From the NCBI RefSeq assembly GCF_024347055.1, contig NZ_AP024895.1:3534001-3598000 (forward strand): 64,000 nt of DNA. The letters run 5' to 3'. Within the stretch, counting starts at the first letter, position 1, and each line of letters starts with the position of its first letter. This DNA comes from Vibrio porteresiae DSM 19223. Lineage in GTDB: Bacteria; Pseudomonadota; Gammaproteobacteria; Enterobacterales; Vibrionaceae. This document shows, in pieces, positions 18,369 to 27,124 of this stretch. Under the pieces are notes generated by a model that ran no database searches, was not told the DNA's origin, and saw only the letters and a list, made by a program, of their open reading frames with translations. Both the position numbers and the translations under genes were made by a program.

Positions 18369-18394
18369 GTTACCCGTAACATGTTACGGGTAAC
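18369..18394. promoter_or_regulatory. Paired GntR operators
   Basis: GTTACCCGTAAC (18369-18380) and ATGTTACGGGTAAC (18381-18394) form one continuous 26-bp palindrome. Each half is itself a near-palindrome of the GntR operator type (ATGTTACCSGTAACAT). It lies between the divergent gntK and gntU genes, 54 bp upstream of gntK and 45 bp upstream of gntU, and probably controls both. Confidence 0.8.
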
Positions 18395-18439
18395 CTACAA
18401 AAATGTGAACAAACTAACACTCCAACAAAAGGTACTTTT

Positions 18440-19783
18440 ATGTCTGATCTTTCATTGATCCTGACGGCAATAGGCTCAATTGCGCTGCTTCTGTTCTTAG
18501 TCATGAAGGTGAGACTTCATGCGGTAGTGTCATTGATCCTCGTGTCGATGATCGCAGGTCTTTTTTCTGGAATGAACCCTGCTGATATCGCCAACACCAT
18601 TCAAAAAGGGATGGGCGGTACTCTTGGTTTCGTTGCCGTCGTCGTTGCTCTTGGCGCCATGTTTGGACGCGTCATGGAAGAGACTGGTGCACTTGACCAA
18701 ATCGCACATACCCTGCTCAACAAATTCGGCACCAATAAAGCACACTGGGCAATGACCCTAACCGGCTTTATTTGTGCTCTGCCCCTCTTCTTTGACGTTG
18801 CTGTTGTACTGTTAATTGGCATCGCCTTCGCCGTAGTGCGTAAAGGCGGCGGTAGCGTGGTTAAAATCGGGATTGCGCTATTAGCAGGTATCGCTACCTG
18901 CCAAGCGTTCTTAATCCCAGCACCAGGGCCAATTCTAGTCGCTTCACAATTGAATGCTGACTTTGGCTACATGATTGTGATTGGTCTGCTGGCGTCCATT
19001 CCTGCGATGATTCTGGGTGGCCCTATCTTTGGTAGCATGATCGCGAAAAAAGTTCATGTTGAGCTACCAGCGCATGAACAGCATGACAATATGCAACGTG
19101 AAGGTTCAGTGATCCCGTCATTTTTACTTTCAATCAGCATCGTGATTTTCCCACTGTTACTGATCGGTCTAAAAACCATCGTATCGCGTTTTATTGACCC
19201 ACAATCGTCACTACACAACTGGCTAGCACTGATTGGTCACCCATTCACTGCGATTCTGCTTGCATGTCTATTAGCTTTCTATGCATTGGGTATCAAACGC
19301 AATATTCCACGCGAACGCATTATGGAAATCTGTGGTAGTGCACTACAGCCAGCGGGCGTGATTATCTTGGTGACAGGTGCGGGCGGCGTATTTAAACAAG
19401 TTCTGATCGATTCAGGTGTTGGGGCAGCTCTTGGTAATACCTTGGCTGGTTCAGGATTACCCATCGTGATTCTAGCGTTCATTTTGGCTGCTGCTGTGCG
19501 TGTTATTCAAGGTTCAGCGACGGTTGCGATGCTAACTGCCTGTGGCTTAATCACCCCTATGTTGGCACCGTTAAACTTGGATGGGGCTCAAATGGCAGCG
19601 ATCACTATCGCTATCGGTGGTGGTGCGATTGTGTTCTCGCACGTGAATGATTCAGGATTCTGGTTAGCAAACCGTTATCTGGGTTTAAGTGAGAAGCAGA
19701 CGTTGCAAACTTGGACCGTCATGGAAACCATCATTGGTACCACTGGTGGTGTCGTTGCGATGTTAGTGTCCATCTTCCTTTAA
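18440..19783 (+). CDS. gntU: Gluconate permease, GntU type
   Basis: Inner-membrane gluconate:H+ symporter of the GntP family; 447 aa with about 12-14 hydrophobic helices. It matches E. coli GntU more closely than GntT or GntP in segments such as GMGGTLGFVAVVVALGAMFG, ICGSALQPAGVI and AAAVRVIQGSATVAMLTA. The ribosome site CAAAAGGTAC precedes the ATG. Expression is expected to be repressed by GntR at the operator just upstream. Confidence 0.93.
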   Translation: MSDLSLILTAIGSIALLLFLVMKVRLHAVVSLILVSMIAGLFSGMNPADIANTIQKGMGGTLGFVAVVVALGAMFGRVMEETGALDQIAHTLLNKFGTNKAHWAMTLTGFICALPLFFDVAVVLLIGIAFAVVRKGGGSVVKIGIALLAGIATCQAFLIPAPGPILVASQLNADFGYMIVIGLLASIPAMILGGPIFGSMIAKKVHVELPAHEQHDNMQREGSVIPSFLLSISIVIFPLLLIGLKTIVSRFIDPQSSLHNWLALIGHPFTAILLACLLAFYALGIKRNIPRERIMEICGSALQPAGVIILVTGAGGVFKQVLIDSGVGAALGNTLAGSGLPIVILAFILAAAVRVIQGSATVAMLTACGLITPMLAPLNLDGAQMAAITIAIGGGAIVFSHVNDSGFWLANRYLGLSEKQTLQTWTVMETIIGTTGGVVAMLVSIFL

Positions 19784-19804
19784 TCGATAGTCGGCTCCAC
19801 AACG

Positions 19805-19838
19805 AACCGCACTCTGAATTTTTCGGGTGCGGTTTTTT
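19805..19838 (+). terminator. Terminator of gntU
   Basis: AACCGCAC and GTGCGGTT enclose a 14-base loop and are followed by TTTT. It lies between the convergent gntU and gntR genes and reaches the gntR stop codon. Confidence 0.8.
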
Positions 19839-20838
19839 ATTGCAAGCTCTCGCCTACATCGATTTCATAACCCAAATTGATGATAGATTTTTCCACTACT
19901 TTGCCTTGGAGACGCTCTAAAAGCTCAGTAGCTGAAATGCGACCAATTTGCTCACGCGGGGTAATCACACTGGCTAGCTTAGGGGTCATGGATTGGCCGA
20001 TATCATGGCCATGAAAACCTGCTACGCCAATATCTTGCGGAACCCGAATACCTTGGCGCTGACATTCAAAAATGACACCAGCCGCTAAGTCATCGTTAGT
20101 ACAAAAGAAGCTATCCAAATCAGGGTAACGCTGCATGCTATCTCTTAATAATTTCGCACCAAGAGAAAACGAAGAAGCCTCATCAGTGGTAACGACCGCA
20201 GTGGATAAGCCAGCTTGCTCCATCGCTGCCGCGTAGCCTTGCATTTTCAATTTGGTGCGAACGTCCATTCGAGCGCCAAGATAAACAATGCGTCGATGAC
20301 CACGAGCTATCATGGTTTGCACCATTTCGTATGCCGCTTGAGTGTTATCAAACCCAACACATTGCTGGATTGATGGTGAAGCAATGTCCATCATTTCAAT
20401 GACAGGGATACCCGCTGTCTCAATCATCCTCACAGTACGAGGCGTGTGATAACTCTCTGAGAGCAAGAGTCCATCAATGTTGTAAGAGAGTAACGAAGCA
20501 ACCCTCGCTTCTTCAACCTCTGGGCGATAACCATAGTGAGCGAACATGGTTTGATAACCATATTTCCCTGTGACTTTCTCGATGCCACGAATCACTTCAG
20601 CAAAAACTTGGTTAGTTAAAGAAGGAACCAATACGCCGATCGCCCGACTTTTGGCTTGTGCCAAAATCTCTGGTGCTCGATTGGGAATGTACCCACAGGT
20701 TTCGAGTGCCGAGGCAATTTTCTCGCGGGTTTTATCTGAAACCAGTAACGGATCTTTGAGATAACGACTCACCGTCATCTTGGTTACCCCTACCAGATCA
20801 GCAACATCCTGCAACGTAGGCCGGCGTTTTTTTGTCAT
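19837..20838 (-). CDS. gntR: Gluconate repressor GntR (LacI family)
   Basis: LacI-family repressor of gluconate genes; 333 aa. The N-terminal helix-turn-helix LQDVADLVGVTKMTVSRYLKD is followed by the hinge IPNRAPEILAQAKSRAIGVL and a Peripla_BP effector domain. Segments such as LVPSLTNQVFAEVIRGIE, HYGYRPEVEEAR and FCTNDDLAAGVIFECQR run parallel to E. coli GntR. It is convergent with gntU. Confidence 0.93.
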   Translation of the reverse strand: MTKKRRPTLQDVADLVGVTKMTVSRYLKDPLLVSDKTREKIASALETCGYIPNRAPEILAQAKSRAIGVLVPSLTNQVFAEVIRGIEKVTGKYGYQTMFAHYGYRPEVEEARVASLLSYNIDGLLLSESYHTPRTVRMIETAGIPVIEMMDIASPSIQQCVGFDNTQAAYEMVQTMIARGHRRIVYLGARMDVRTKLKMQGYAAAMEQAGLSTAVVTTDEASSFSLGAKLLRDSMQRYPDLDSFFCTNDDLAAGVIFECQRQGIRVPQDIGVAGFHGHDIGQSMTPKLASVITPREQIGRISATELLERLQGKVVEKSIINLGYEIDVGESLQ

Positions 20839-20966
20839 AAATAGTTATCTTCCAAGTTGATGATGATTTTCCTTTTCGAAAATCTATAACATCATGAATT
20901 ACAAGATGTTAAGCAGCATCACTGAATCTTATAATAGATTGCCTAATTCAACCAGTCGCAATGGGA

Positions 20967-22154
20967 TTAAACCCATTGGCCAGCCACATAGCCACTCGAC
21001 CACGCCCACTGGAAGTTGTATCCACCAAGCCAACCCGTCACATCCATTACTTCGCCAACGAAAAAGAGCCCTTTAACTTGACTGCATTCCATCGTTTTAG
21101 AGGAAATAACCTGAGTATCCACACCGCCTAATGTTACCTCGGCAGTGCGATAACCTTCTGTTCCGTTAGGTAAGATTGTCCACGCTTGCAATTGCTCCAC
21201 CACTTGTTCAAGTTGCTTACCTTGATACTGCTTCAGTGGCTTATCAAAAATGACTTTACGCTCAATCAGCACTTCCACTAAGCGTTTAGGCAATACTCGC
21301 GCCAGAGTGTTTTTTAGGCTCTGATTTGGATGCTGTTGCAAGGTTTCTGTTAACAGCCCCATTAAATCTGTCTCTGGTACTAGATTGATGGTGATCGCCT
21401 CACCAGGAGTCCAGTAAGAAGAGATCTGCAACACGGCAGGACCAGATAGACCACGATGGGTAAACAGCAGCGCTTCTTTGAAGGTTTTACCCGATTTAGA
21501 TTCGATAATGGTCGGAATAGCAATGCCCGATAGTTCAGCGAAATCTTCTTTATCTTCTTTGTGCAAAGTAAAGGGGACTAAGCCTGCAGTGGTTGTGACT
21601 ACAGGTAGTCCAAAGCTTTCGGCCACCTTGTAACCAAAAGGTGTGGCACCTAATTTAGGCATGGATAAACCGCCCGTTGCGATCACTAAAGACTCACACG
21701 TAATCTCGCCTTTATTGGTTGCTAGGTGAAAGCCGGTCTCAGTTTTCTTGATCTGTTCAATCTCAACTTGATACTGCTGCTCAATCGTCGCTTGCTCACA
21801 CTCTGCTAATAGCATATTGACGATATCTTTAGCGGAATCTAAACAAAACAGCTGCCCGTGATCGCGCTCTTCAAACTCAATACCATATTTGCTTACCATT
21901 GAGATGAAATCCCAGTTGGTATATTGCGATAAGGCGGATTTCACAAAGTGTGGATTGCGGCACAAGTAGTTTTCAGCCGAGACATCGTAGTTGGTGAAGT
22001 TACAGCGACCACCACCAGAAATAAGGATCTTACGACCGGGTTTTTTGGCGTTGTCGATGACCAATACTCGGCGACCACGCTTGCCCGCTTGAGCTGCGCA
22101 CATTAATCCCGCCGCACCGGCACCTACGATGACTACATCGACCTGTTTACTCAT
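20967..22154 (-). CDS. HI0933/YhiN-family flavoprotein
   Basis: Predicted FAD-dependent oxidoreductase of the HI0933 family; 395 aa. The Rossmann dinucleotide motif VIVGAGAAGLMCAAQAGKRG is at residues 7-26, and KPGRKILISGGGRCNFTN and the C-terminal GLFFVGEVMDVTGWLGGYNFQWAWSSG are family signatures. The physiological reaction is not known. It is a single gene upstream of nothing obvious on its strand. Confidence 0.88.
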   Translation of the reverse strand: MSKQVDVVIVGAGAAGLMCAAQAGKRGRRVLVIDNAKKPGRKILISGGGRCNFTNYDVSAENYLCRNPHFVKSALSQYTNWDFISMVSKYGIEFEERDHGQLFCLDSAKDIVNMLLAECEQATIEQQYQVEIEQIKKTETGFHLATNKGEITCESLVIATGGLSMPKLGATPFGYKVAESFGLPVVTTTAGLVPFTLHKEDKEDFAELSGIAIPTIIESKSGKTFKEALLFTHRGLSGPAVLQISSYWTPGEAITINLVPETDLMGLLTETLQQHPNQSLKNTLARVLPKRLVEVLIERKVIFDKPLKQYQGKQLEQVVEQLQAWTILPNGTEGYRTAEVTLGGVDTQVISSKTMECSQVKGLFFVGEVMDVTGWLGGYNFQWAWSSGYVAGQWV

Positions 22155-22180
22155 GCTTTAAAACTCTTGATTGAAATAAA

Positions 22181-22203
22181 AAAGGATGTGCTGGGCACAT
22201 CCT
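22181..22203 (-). terminator. Terminator downstream of uspB
   Basis: AAGGATGTG and CACATCCTT enclose a short loop. The minus-strand continuation is T-rich (TTTTTTATTTC). It lies 55 bp beyond the uspB stop and just before the upstream end of the flavoprotein gene. Confidence 0.75.
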
Positions 22204-22258
22204 TCGATTACGTGAGGCGGTATTTTAGCGGCAAAGCCAACGCTTGCCAATTAGCTGT

Positions 22259-22582
22259 TTACAGAATAATCGCCGCAGCGGTTGTGACGACCAACAACGT
22301 GATACAGAGAATAAAGAGCTCTCGCACTCGATCGCACTTCATCATAAACAGCTCATCATGGTGATGATGGTATTCTTTGCTCTTAATATAGTGGTAGAGA
22401 CGCACTTGCTTCGCCCAGTTACCCTGGGTAGAAAAAAATCCCCTACCGTCCACTTGCTGGTACAACAGTGGATGAGCGTCTCTCATGATATACAGCAAAG
22501 AACGCAATGCGCTGAAATATCTGGCCAAATTAATTAAGGTTACTATCAGTAACGCAAAAAGAATGGTATCACCATTAATCAT
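22259..22582 (-). CDS. uspB: Universal stress protein B
   Basis: Small inner-membrane stress protein of 107 aa. It has a hydrophobic helix at each end (residues about 5-20 and 88-107) and a conserved central region, LARYFSALRSLLYIMRDAHPLLYQQVDGRGFF, that parallels E. coli UspB (111 aa). In E. coli uspB is sigma-S dependent and adjacent to uspA; here ferritin lies between uspB and the divergent uspA-like gene. Confidence 0.88.
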   Translation of the reverse strand: MINGDTILFALLIVTLINLARYFSALRSLLYIMRDAHPLLYQQVDGRGFFSTQGNWAKQVRLYHYIKSKEYHHHHDELFMMKCDRVRELFILCITLLVVTTAAAIIL

Positions 22583-22656
22583 CTTTTCCTCCCCACATCT
22601 TTGTATCAGACACCGAAAGGAAAAGACGATCGCTAACTATTGTCTTTTACTTCTTA

Positions 22657-23187
22657 CTACTCAGCAGAGGTATCTGATGCAGAAGATGAACTACCCACTT
22701 TTGCCAATTCCGCTAAATCTTTGTCGATAAAGAAGAGGGCTTTTCCGTCTTCACCAACAAGCTCCAGCTTGTCTAATATCCCTTTAAACAGTTTCTCTTC
22801 CTCATGTTGCTCAGCGACATACCATTGAAGAAAACTGAATGTTGAGTAGTCTTGAGATGTGAACGCCACATGAGCCAACTTATTAATATTTTGTGTAATC
22901 ATTTGCTCATGTTCATACGTTTCGCGGAACACTTCACCAAGGCTCGCGTACGTATGTTTAGGCGCAGCGATCGCACCAAGGATTGGCAATGCGCCTGTTT
23001 CACTTACGTAAGTAAATAAACGGTGCATATGCTGCATTTCTTCTGCTGCATGTTGACGCAAAAATTGCGCCGCGCCTTCAAATCCCTTGTCTTCACACCA
23101 AGCACTCATTTGTAAGTATAGATTGGATGAAAAAAATTCTAGGTTAATTTGATCATTCAATTGATCAATCATTGCTTGTGCCAACAT
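22657..23187 (-). CDS. ftnA: Non-haem ferritin
   Basis: Cytoplasmic iron-storage protein of 176 aa. The four-helix ferritin core carries the ferroxidase ligands in EFFSSNLYLQMSAWCEDKGFEGAAQFLRQHAAEEMQHMHRLF (EEMQH motif) and further glutamates in RETYEHEQMIT and YVAEQHEEEKLF. The C-terminus is Ser/Asp-rich. GGAGCTATCT precedes the ATG. No Fur box was identified with confidence. Confidence 0.93.
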   Translation of the reverse strand: MLAQAMIDQLNDQINLEFFSSNLYLQMSAWCEDKGFEGAAQFLRQHAAEEMQHMHRLFTYVSETGALPILGAIAAPKHTYASLGEVFRETYEHEQMITQNINKLAHVAFTSQDYSTFSFLQWYVAEQHEEEKLFKGILDKLELVGEDGKALFFIDKDLAELAKVGSSSSASDTSAE

Positions 23188-23353
23188 AGATAGCTCCTAA
23201 CTCTCTGTTTCTATTTATAACAATCACTATAACACGATCATTGCGATAAGTGCGTCAGGTATTACGGCGTGCTACGGATATGAGATCATTACTGCAAAAA
23301 TCCCGAGCTCGCAGTGTTAATCTACAACTAGTCACCTAAAAGGAGATAGCATT

Positions 23354-23779
23354 ATGAGTTATCAACACATCTTAGTTGCCGTCGATCTTTCTGAAGATAG
23401 CAAAGTATTAGTCGACAAAGCGGTGGCGTTCGCAAGACCATTAAACGCTCGATTGTCTTTCATACATATTGATGTGAATTATGCAGAGCTTTACACCGGT
23501 CTCATCGATATCAATCTGGCAGAGACACAGCATAACTCTATGGAAGCCTCACTAAACCAACTCCAAGAGTTGGCAAAATATGCTGGCTATCCCATTAATC
23601 ATACGCTGGTAGGCAGTGGTGATTTGAGTAATGAAATCTGCGATACGATTGCAGAGTTTAATATTGACCTTGTTGTCTGTGGTCATCACCAAGACTTTTG
23701 GAGCAAGATTCTTTCCTCAACCAAACAGCTCATGAATTGCACACCTGTCGACCTTTTGGTTGTGCCATTTGTTGACTGA
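23354..23779 (+). CDS. uspA: Universal stress protein A
   Basis: Cytoplasmic UspA-fold protein of 141 aa beginning MSYQHILVAVDLSEDSKVLV. The C-terminal region LVVCGHHQDFWSKILSSTKQLMN lacks the glycine-rich ATP-binding loop, as expected for the UspA rather than the UspFG subtype. AGGAG precedes the ATG. It is divergent from ftnA across 166 bp. Confidence 0.9.
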   Translation: MSYQHILVAVDLSEDSKVLVDKAVAFARPLNARLSFIHIDVNYAELYTGLIDINLAETQHNSMEASLNQLQELAKYAGYPINHTLVGSGDLSNEICDTIAEFNIDLVVCGHHQDFWSKILSSTKQLMNCTPVDLLVVPFVD

Positions 23780-23834
23780 CGTTCAAAGGAAATTTCGATA
23801 AACTTGGTTACTTTCTCTTTTCTACTGAGTAACC

Positions 23835-24716
23835 ATGTTTTATCTATCTGCTGTAACCCTGCTATGGGCATTCTCTTTCAGCCTGATCGGTGTGTATCTC
23901 TCTGGTCAGGTTGATTCTTGGTTTGCGGTACTGATGCGTATTGCTCTCGCCAGTCTCGTCTTTCTGCCATTTCTCAAATTCAAAAACATATCAGGCAAGC
24001 TGATCATAAAATTAATGGCGATTGGCGGTATCCAACTCGGATTAATGTATTGTTTTTATTACCAATCCTTCCTGCTACTGACGGTTCCCGAAGTCTTACT
24101 GTTTACCGTATTTACTCCCATCTATGTCACCTTGATTTATGACTTACTCAAAGGGAGATTCTCGCCTTGGTATTTGGTGACCGCCATTATCGCGGTGGCA
24201 GGTGCGACCATTATTAAGTTCTCCGGCATTAACCAAAACTTCGTTTTAGGATTTCTCGTGGTGCAAGGAGCTAACCTTTGCTTCGCCATTGGCCAAGTCG
24301 GCTACAAATTCGTTATGGAAAAAGAAGCAACCCACATTCCGCAGAGGACGGTATTTGGGTACTTCTATCTCGGTGCGTTAGTGGTTGCAGCCATTGCGTT
24401 TGCTCTCATGGGTAACCTCAACAAACTGCCAACAACCACGACGCAATGGGGTATCTTAATTTATCTCGGCGTTATCGCCTCAGGACTCGGTTACTTTGTG
24501 TGGAATAAGGGAGCTTGCTTGGTCAATGCTGGCGCACTGGCGATCATGAATAATGCGTTAGTTCCTGCGGGACTTATCGTTAATATTCTAATTTGGAATC
24601 GAGACGTAGATTACCCTCGCCTCATCATTGGTGGCATCGTCATTCTGCTTTCATTGTGGCTAAATGAAACTTGGATAAAACGCCTTGCGCAAAAAAGTTA
24701 CGCACGTTCAAACTGA
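23835..24716 (+). CDS. EamA-family transporter
   Basis: Second DMT-superfamily exporter in the window; 293 aa with about ten hydrophobic helices in two halves. It starts 55 bp after uspA on the same strand. The motif WAFSFSLIGVYLSGQVDSWFAVLMR is near the N-terminus and LGYFVWNKGACLVNAGALA in the second half. The latter resembles the carboxylate/amino acid transporter branch, but the substrate is unknown. Confidence 0.85.
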   Translation: MFYLSAVTLLWAFSFSLIGVYLSGQVDSWFAVLMRIALASLVFLPFLKFKNISGKLIIKLMAIGGIQLGLMYCFYYQSFLLLTVPEVLLFTVFTPIYVTLIYDLLKGRFSPWYLVTAIIAVAGATIIKFSGINQNFVLGFLVVQGANLCFAIGQVGYKFVMEKEATHIPQRTVFGYFYLGALVVAAIAFALMGNLNKLPTTTTQWGILIYLGVIASGLGYFVWNKGACLVNAGALAIMNNALVPAGLIVNILIWNRDVDYPRLIIGGIVILLSLWLNETWIKRLAQKSYARSN

Positions 24717-24730
24717 TAGATATAGAAGTA

Positions 24731-24756
24731 AAAAGCCGCTTGATAGCGGCTTTTTT
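24731..24756. terminator. Bidirectional terminator
   Basis: AAAAGCCGCT and AGCGGCTTTTTT with a 4-base loop, between the convergent EamA gene and the 136-aa gene. Confidence 0.85.
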
Positions 24757-24765
24757 AAAATCAAA

Positions 24766-25176
24766 TTAATGCATCGGCAATGGTTCTTGCTGAACAACAC
24801 CCACACTGCTTTTCGCCGTTAACTGACTGAATTTATGAGTTAGCTGAGTTTGTTTACGTACTAGCTTTTGCTGCTTTTTGTACACTTTGGCCAATTTCTT
24901 TTGCAGCTTCTTCTGTTGTTTAAGCGCTTTTTTCGCCTTTTTTAAACCCACCTTCAGTGGCATCTCATCCGTAATAAAATCCAACCCCAATATTGGTGCA
25001 CTATGGGATTTCTCTTTACTACGTTCAATCTTCTGTGGCTTACATAAATTACCTTTCTCTTTCGAAGACCGGGCACAGGAGCGACAGACATAGTTTGGTG
25101 CTTCCACTAAGCGATAGATTTCACCAAGTGAACTTGCAATATCGCGGCGATTCATTTTACAAAAACGGGTTGTCAT
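24766..25176 (-). CDS. Uncharacterised Cys-motif protein with Lys-rich coil
   Basis: A 136-aa protein of unknown function. The N-terminal half carries cysteines in a CRSCARSS...LCKP arrangement that could bind a metal. The C-terminal half (residues about 75-125) is an unusually Lys/Gln-rich amphipathic helix or coiled coil (KKAKKALKQQKKLQKKLAKVYKK). It lies downstream of rsmJ on the same strand, 42 bp away. A nucleic-acid or ribosome association would fit the charge but is only a guess. Confidence 0.7.
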   Translation of the reverse strand: MTTRFCKMNRRDIASSLGEIYRLVEAPNYVCRSCARSSKEKGNLCKPQKIERSKEKSHSAPILGLDFITDEMPLKVGLKKAKKALKQQKKLQKKLAKVYKKQQKLVRKQTQLTHKFSQLTAKSSVGVVQQEPLPMH

Positions 25177-25218
25177 AGTGACTCGATTTTCCTTGTCGCT
25201 TAGTAATTCACATCAATA

Positions 25219-26004
25219 CTAGTCTTCTTTCATAGAAGACAACACATACACATCGAAACGATTCTTCTTCGTCTCAATCGCCATGGTCGGTTTGTGTTGA
25301 TTCAACCATTCTGCGTAATCTGGACGCTTTACAACCACACGTTTTGTCGCGAGAGCTAGAGCGGGCTCTAACAGACCATCCGCATCATTATCGGCACCAA
25401 CCAGTGATTGAAAGACTCGCATCTCTTTTTTCACTAAGGCAGATTTCTTTTTGCCTTCTGGATGTGGATACATAGGATCAAGATAGACCACATCTGGACG
25501 AGCAAAATTCGGGTCTTGAGCTAGTTGGTGTAATGCATCGTGACTTGATGCATGGATTAAATTTACCCGCTCTTGCACCCAAGCACCGATCTCAGGGTCT
25601 TGCTTAGCTCTTTGTAAGCCATCATCCAGCAAAGCGGCAACAACCGGATGACGTTCCACCAGCTGCACTTTACAGCCCAACGAAGCCAGTACGAAAGCAT
25701 CTCGACCAAGACCAGCTGTACCATCCAATACGGTGGGCATTGCCCCTTTATTTAAGCCAGCAGCTTTAGCAATCGCCTGTCCTTTACCACCACCAAACTT
25801 ACGACGGTGCGCAACGGCCCCAGTGACCCAATCGACATAGATAGCGCCAAGCTTAGGCTCATCCAATTTGCGTAACTCAAGTCGCTCATCAGTCAGCACT
25901 AAAGCAAAAAGACTCTCGCTAGAATGTTCAAGCTTCCAGCGTGTCGCCAAAAGGTCTAATTCACCTTGACGCTCAGGTGCTTCAGCAATCAATTGTATCT
26001 GCAA
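25219..26004 (-). CDS. rsmJ: 16S rRNA m2G1516 methyltransferase RsmJ
   Basis: SAM-dependent methyltransferase that modifies guanine 1516 of 16S rRNA; 261 aa against about 250 in E. coli. Present are the family segment WVTGAVAHRRKFGGGKGQAIAKA, the SAM motif VLDGTAGLGRDAFVLASLG and the catalytic YLDPMYPHP. It is probably cotranscribed with the downstream 136-aa gene. Confidence 0.93.
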   Translation of the reverse strand: MQIQLIAEAPERQGELDLLATRWKLEHSSESLFALVLTDERLELRKLDEPKLGAIYVDWVTGAVAHRRKFGGGKGQAIAKAAGLNKGAMPTVLDGTAGLGRDAFVLASLGCKVQLVERHPVVAALLDDGLQRAKQDPEIGAWVQERVNLIHASSHDALHQLAQDPNFARPDVVYLDPMYPHPEGKKKSALVKKEMRVFQSLVGADNDADGLLEPALALATKRVVVKRPDYAEWLNQHKPTMAIETKKNRFDVYVLSSMKED

Positions 26005-26206
26005 AAAATGGACTCCAAACTCGGGGCTAATAACGGCGCAATTTTAGCGGATTTTGTTAGGAATACCTACACTTCGCAAAGAAAGTTCAAAACCCAGCCT
26101 ATACTGACACGCAACATCAAGAAAATGAGAATAAAAACGCTAATTGATATTACTCTTTTCTAGGAGATGTTAAGATACTGAAACCGGTTGTTGTTCGAGA
26201 TGAGAA

Positions 26207-26683
26207 ATGGATATGACGAGCCCTGTAGCTACGATAAAACTTGATGATTTGGACAGAGCTATTCTGAAAATCTTAATGGATGACGCTCGAACACCTTACG
26301 CTGAAATGGCCAAACAATTTAACGTCAGCCCTGCCACGATCCACGTACGTATCGAGAAAATGAAATCTTCCGATATTATTCAAGGTACAGAAGTCGTAGT
26401 GAACACCAAAAAACTCGGCTATGACGTTTGCTGTTTTATTGGTATCAACCTCAATGCGGCTCGTGATTACCATTCTGCGTTGGCAAAACTCAACGCCTTA
26501 GATGAAGTGGTAGAAGCCTACTACACCACCGGTGCCTATAATATCTTCGTAAAATTAATGTGTCGTTCAATTGAAGAACTGCAACATGTACTTATTGATA
26601 AGTTGCAAGCAATCGATGAAGTGCAATCAACAGAAACATTAATTTCATTGCAGAATCCAATTAATCGGAATGTGAATCCGTAA
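26207..26683 (+). CDS. asnC: Transcriptional regulator AsnC
   Basis: Lrp/AsnC-family regulator of 158 aa. The winged helix-turn-helix (LDDLDRAILKILMDDARTPYAEMAKQFNVSPATIHVRIEKM) is followed by a RAM ligand domain with VVEAYYTTGAYNIFVKLMCRS. Sequence and length fit AsnC, which responds to asparagine, better than Lrp. In E. coli it is divergent from asnA; no asnA is visible in this window. Confidence 0.88.
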   Translation: MDMTSPVATIKLDDLDRAILKILMDDARTPYAEMAKQFNVSPATIHVRIEKMKSSDIIQGTEVVVNTKKLGYDVCCFIGINLNAARDYHSALAKLNALDEVVEAYYTTGAYNIFVKLMCRSIEELQHVLIDKLQAIDEVQSTETLISLQNPINRNVNP

Positions 26684-26708
26684 AAAAGCCCCAATAAATA
26701 TTCGGGGC
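26682..26708 (-). terminator. Terminator of the 93-aa gene
   Basis: GCCCC and GGGGC arms with an A/T-rich centre. On the minus strand they are followed by TTTTTTAC. It overlaps the asnC stop codon. Confidence 0.65.
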
Positions 26709-26734
26709 CAATAATTCACATTTAATTAATAATA

Positions 26735-27016
26735 TTATCTATTTAGATATTTTAATAACTCTTCAGCTGATATGCCTTGTTGTGCAAGTTCTTTTGCCAA
26801 AATATCAACTTGTTCATTTTTACGTGAATCAATCACTTGTTGAAATTGATAAACCAGATCACGTAACACGCTAATAGGTACTTGTTTTGCCGCACTGCGA
26901 ATACGTTCACTACTTTGGTTGCCCAATTCACTAAGTAGTTTGCCAAACATAACCTTTTCTGGAGACTCGTCTAGTTGTTCCCAAATTCGAGCCATTTCAT
27001 AGGTTGTAAGAGACAT
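26735..27016 (-). CDS. Small helical protein, possibly H-NS-dimerisation-like
   Basis: A 93-aa, wholly soluble and helical protein. Its C-terminal stretch (DILAKELAQQGISAEELLKYL) recalls the helical linker of H-NS-type proteins, but there is no recognisable DNA-binding motif. A good ribosome site is not obvious. It is convergent with asnC and is a stand-alone gene. The family is not recognised, and the H-NS similarity is weak. Confidence 0.6.
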   Translation of the reverse strand: MSLTTYEMARIWEQLDESPEKVMFGKLLSELGNQSSERIRSAAKQVPISVLRDLVYQFQQVIDSRKNEQVDILAKELAQQGISAEELLKYLNR

Positions 27017-27124
27017 TGATTATGATTCCAAAGTATTAATTAAGAGGAGTGTTAAAAGCGTTAGGATTAACGCTTTCAACCAATTCAAGAAATAATCAGG
27101 AGAGGTAATTTACCTAACCTTGCT

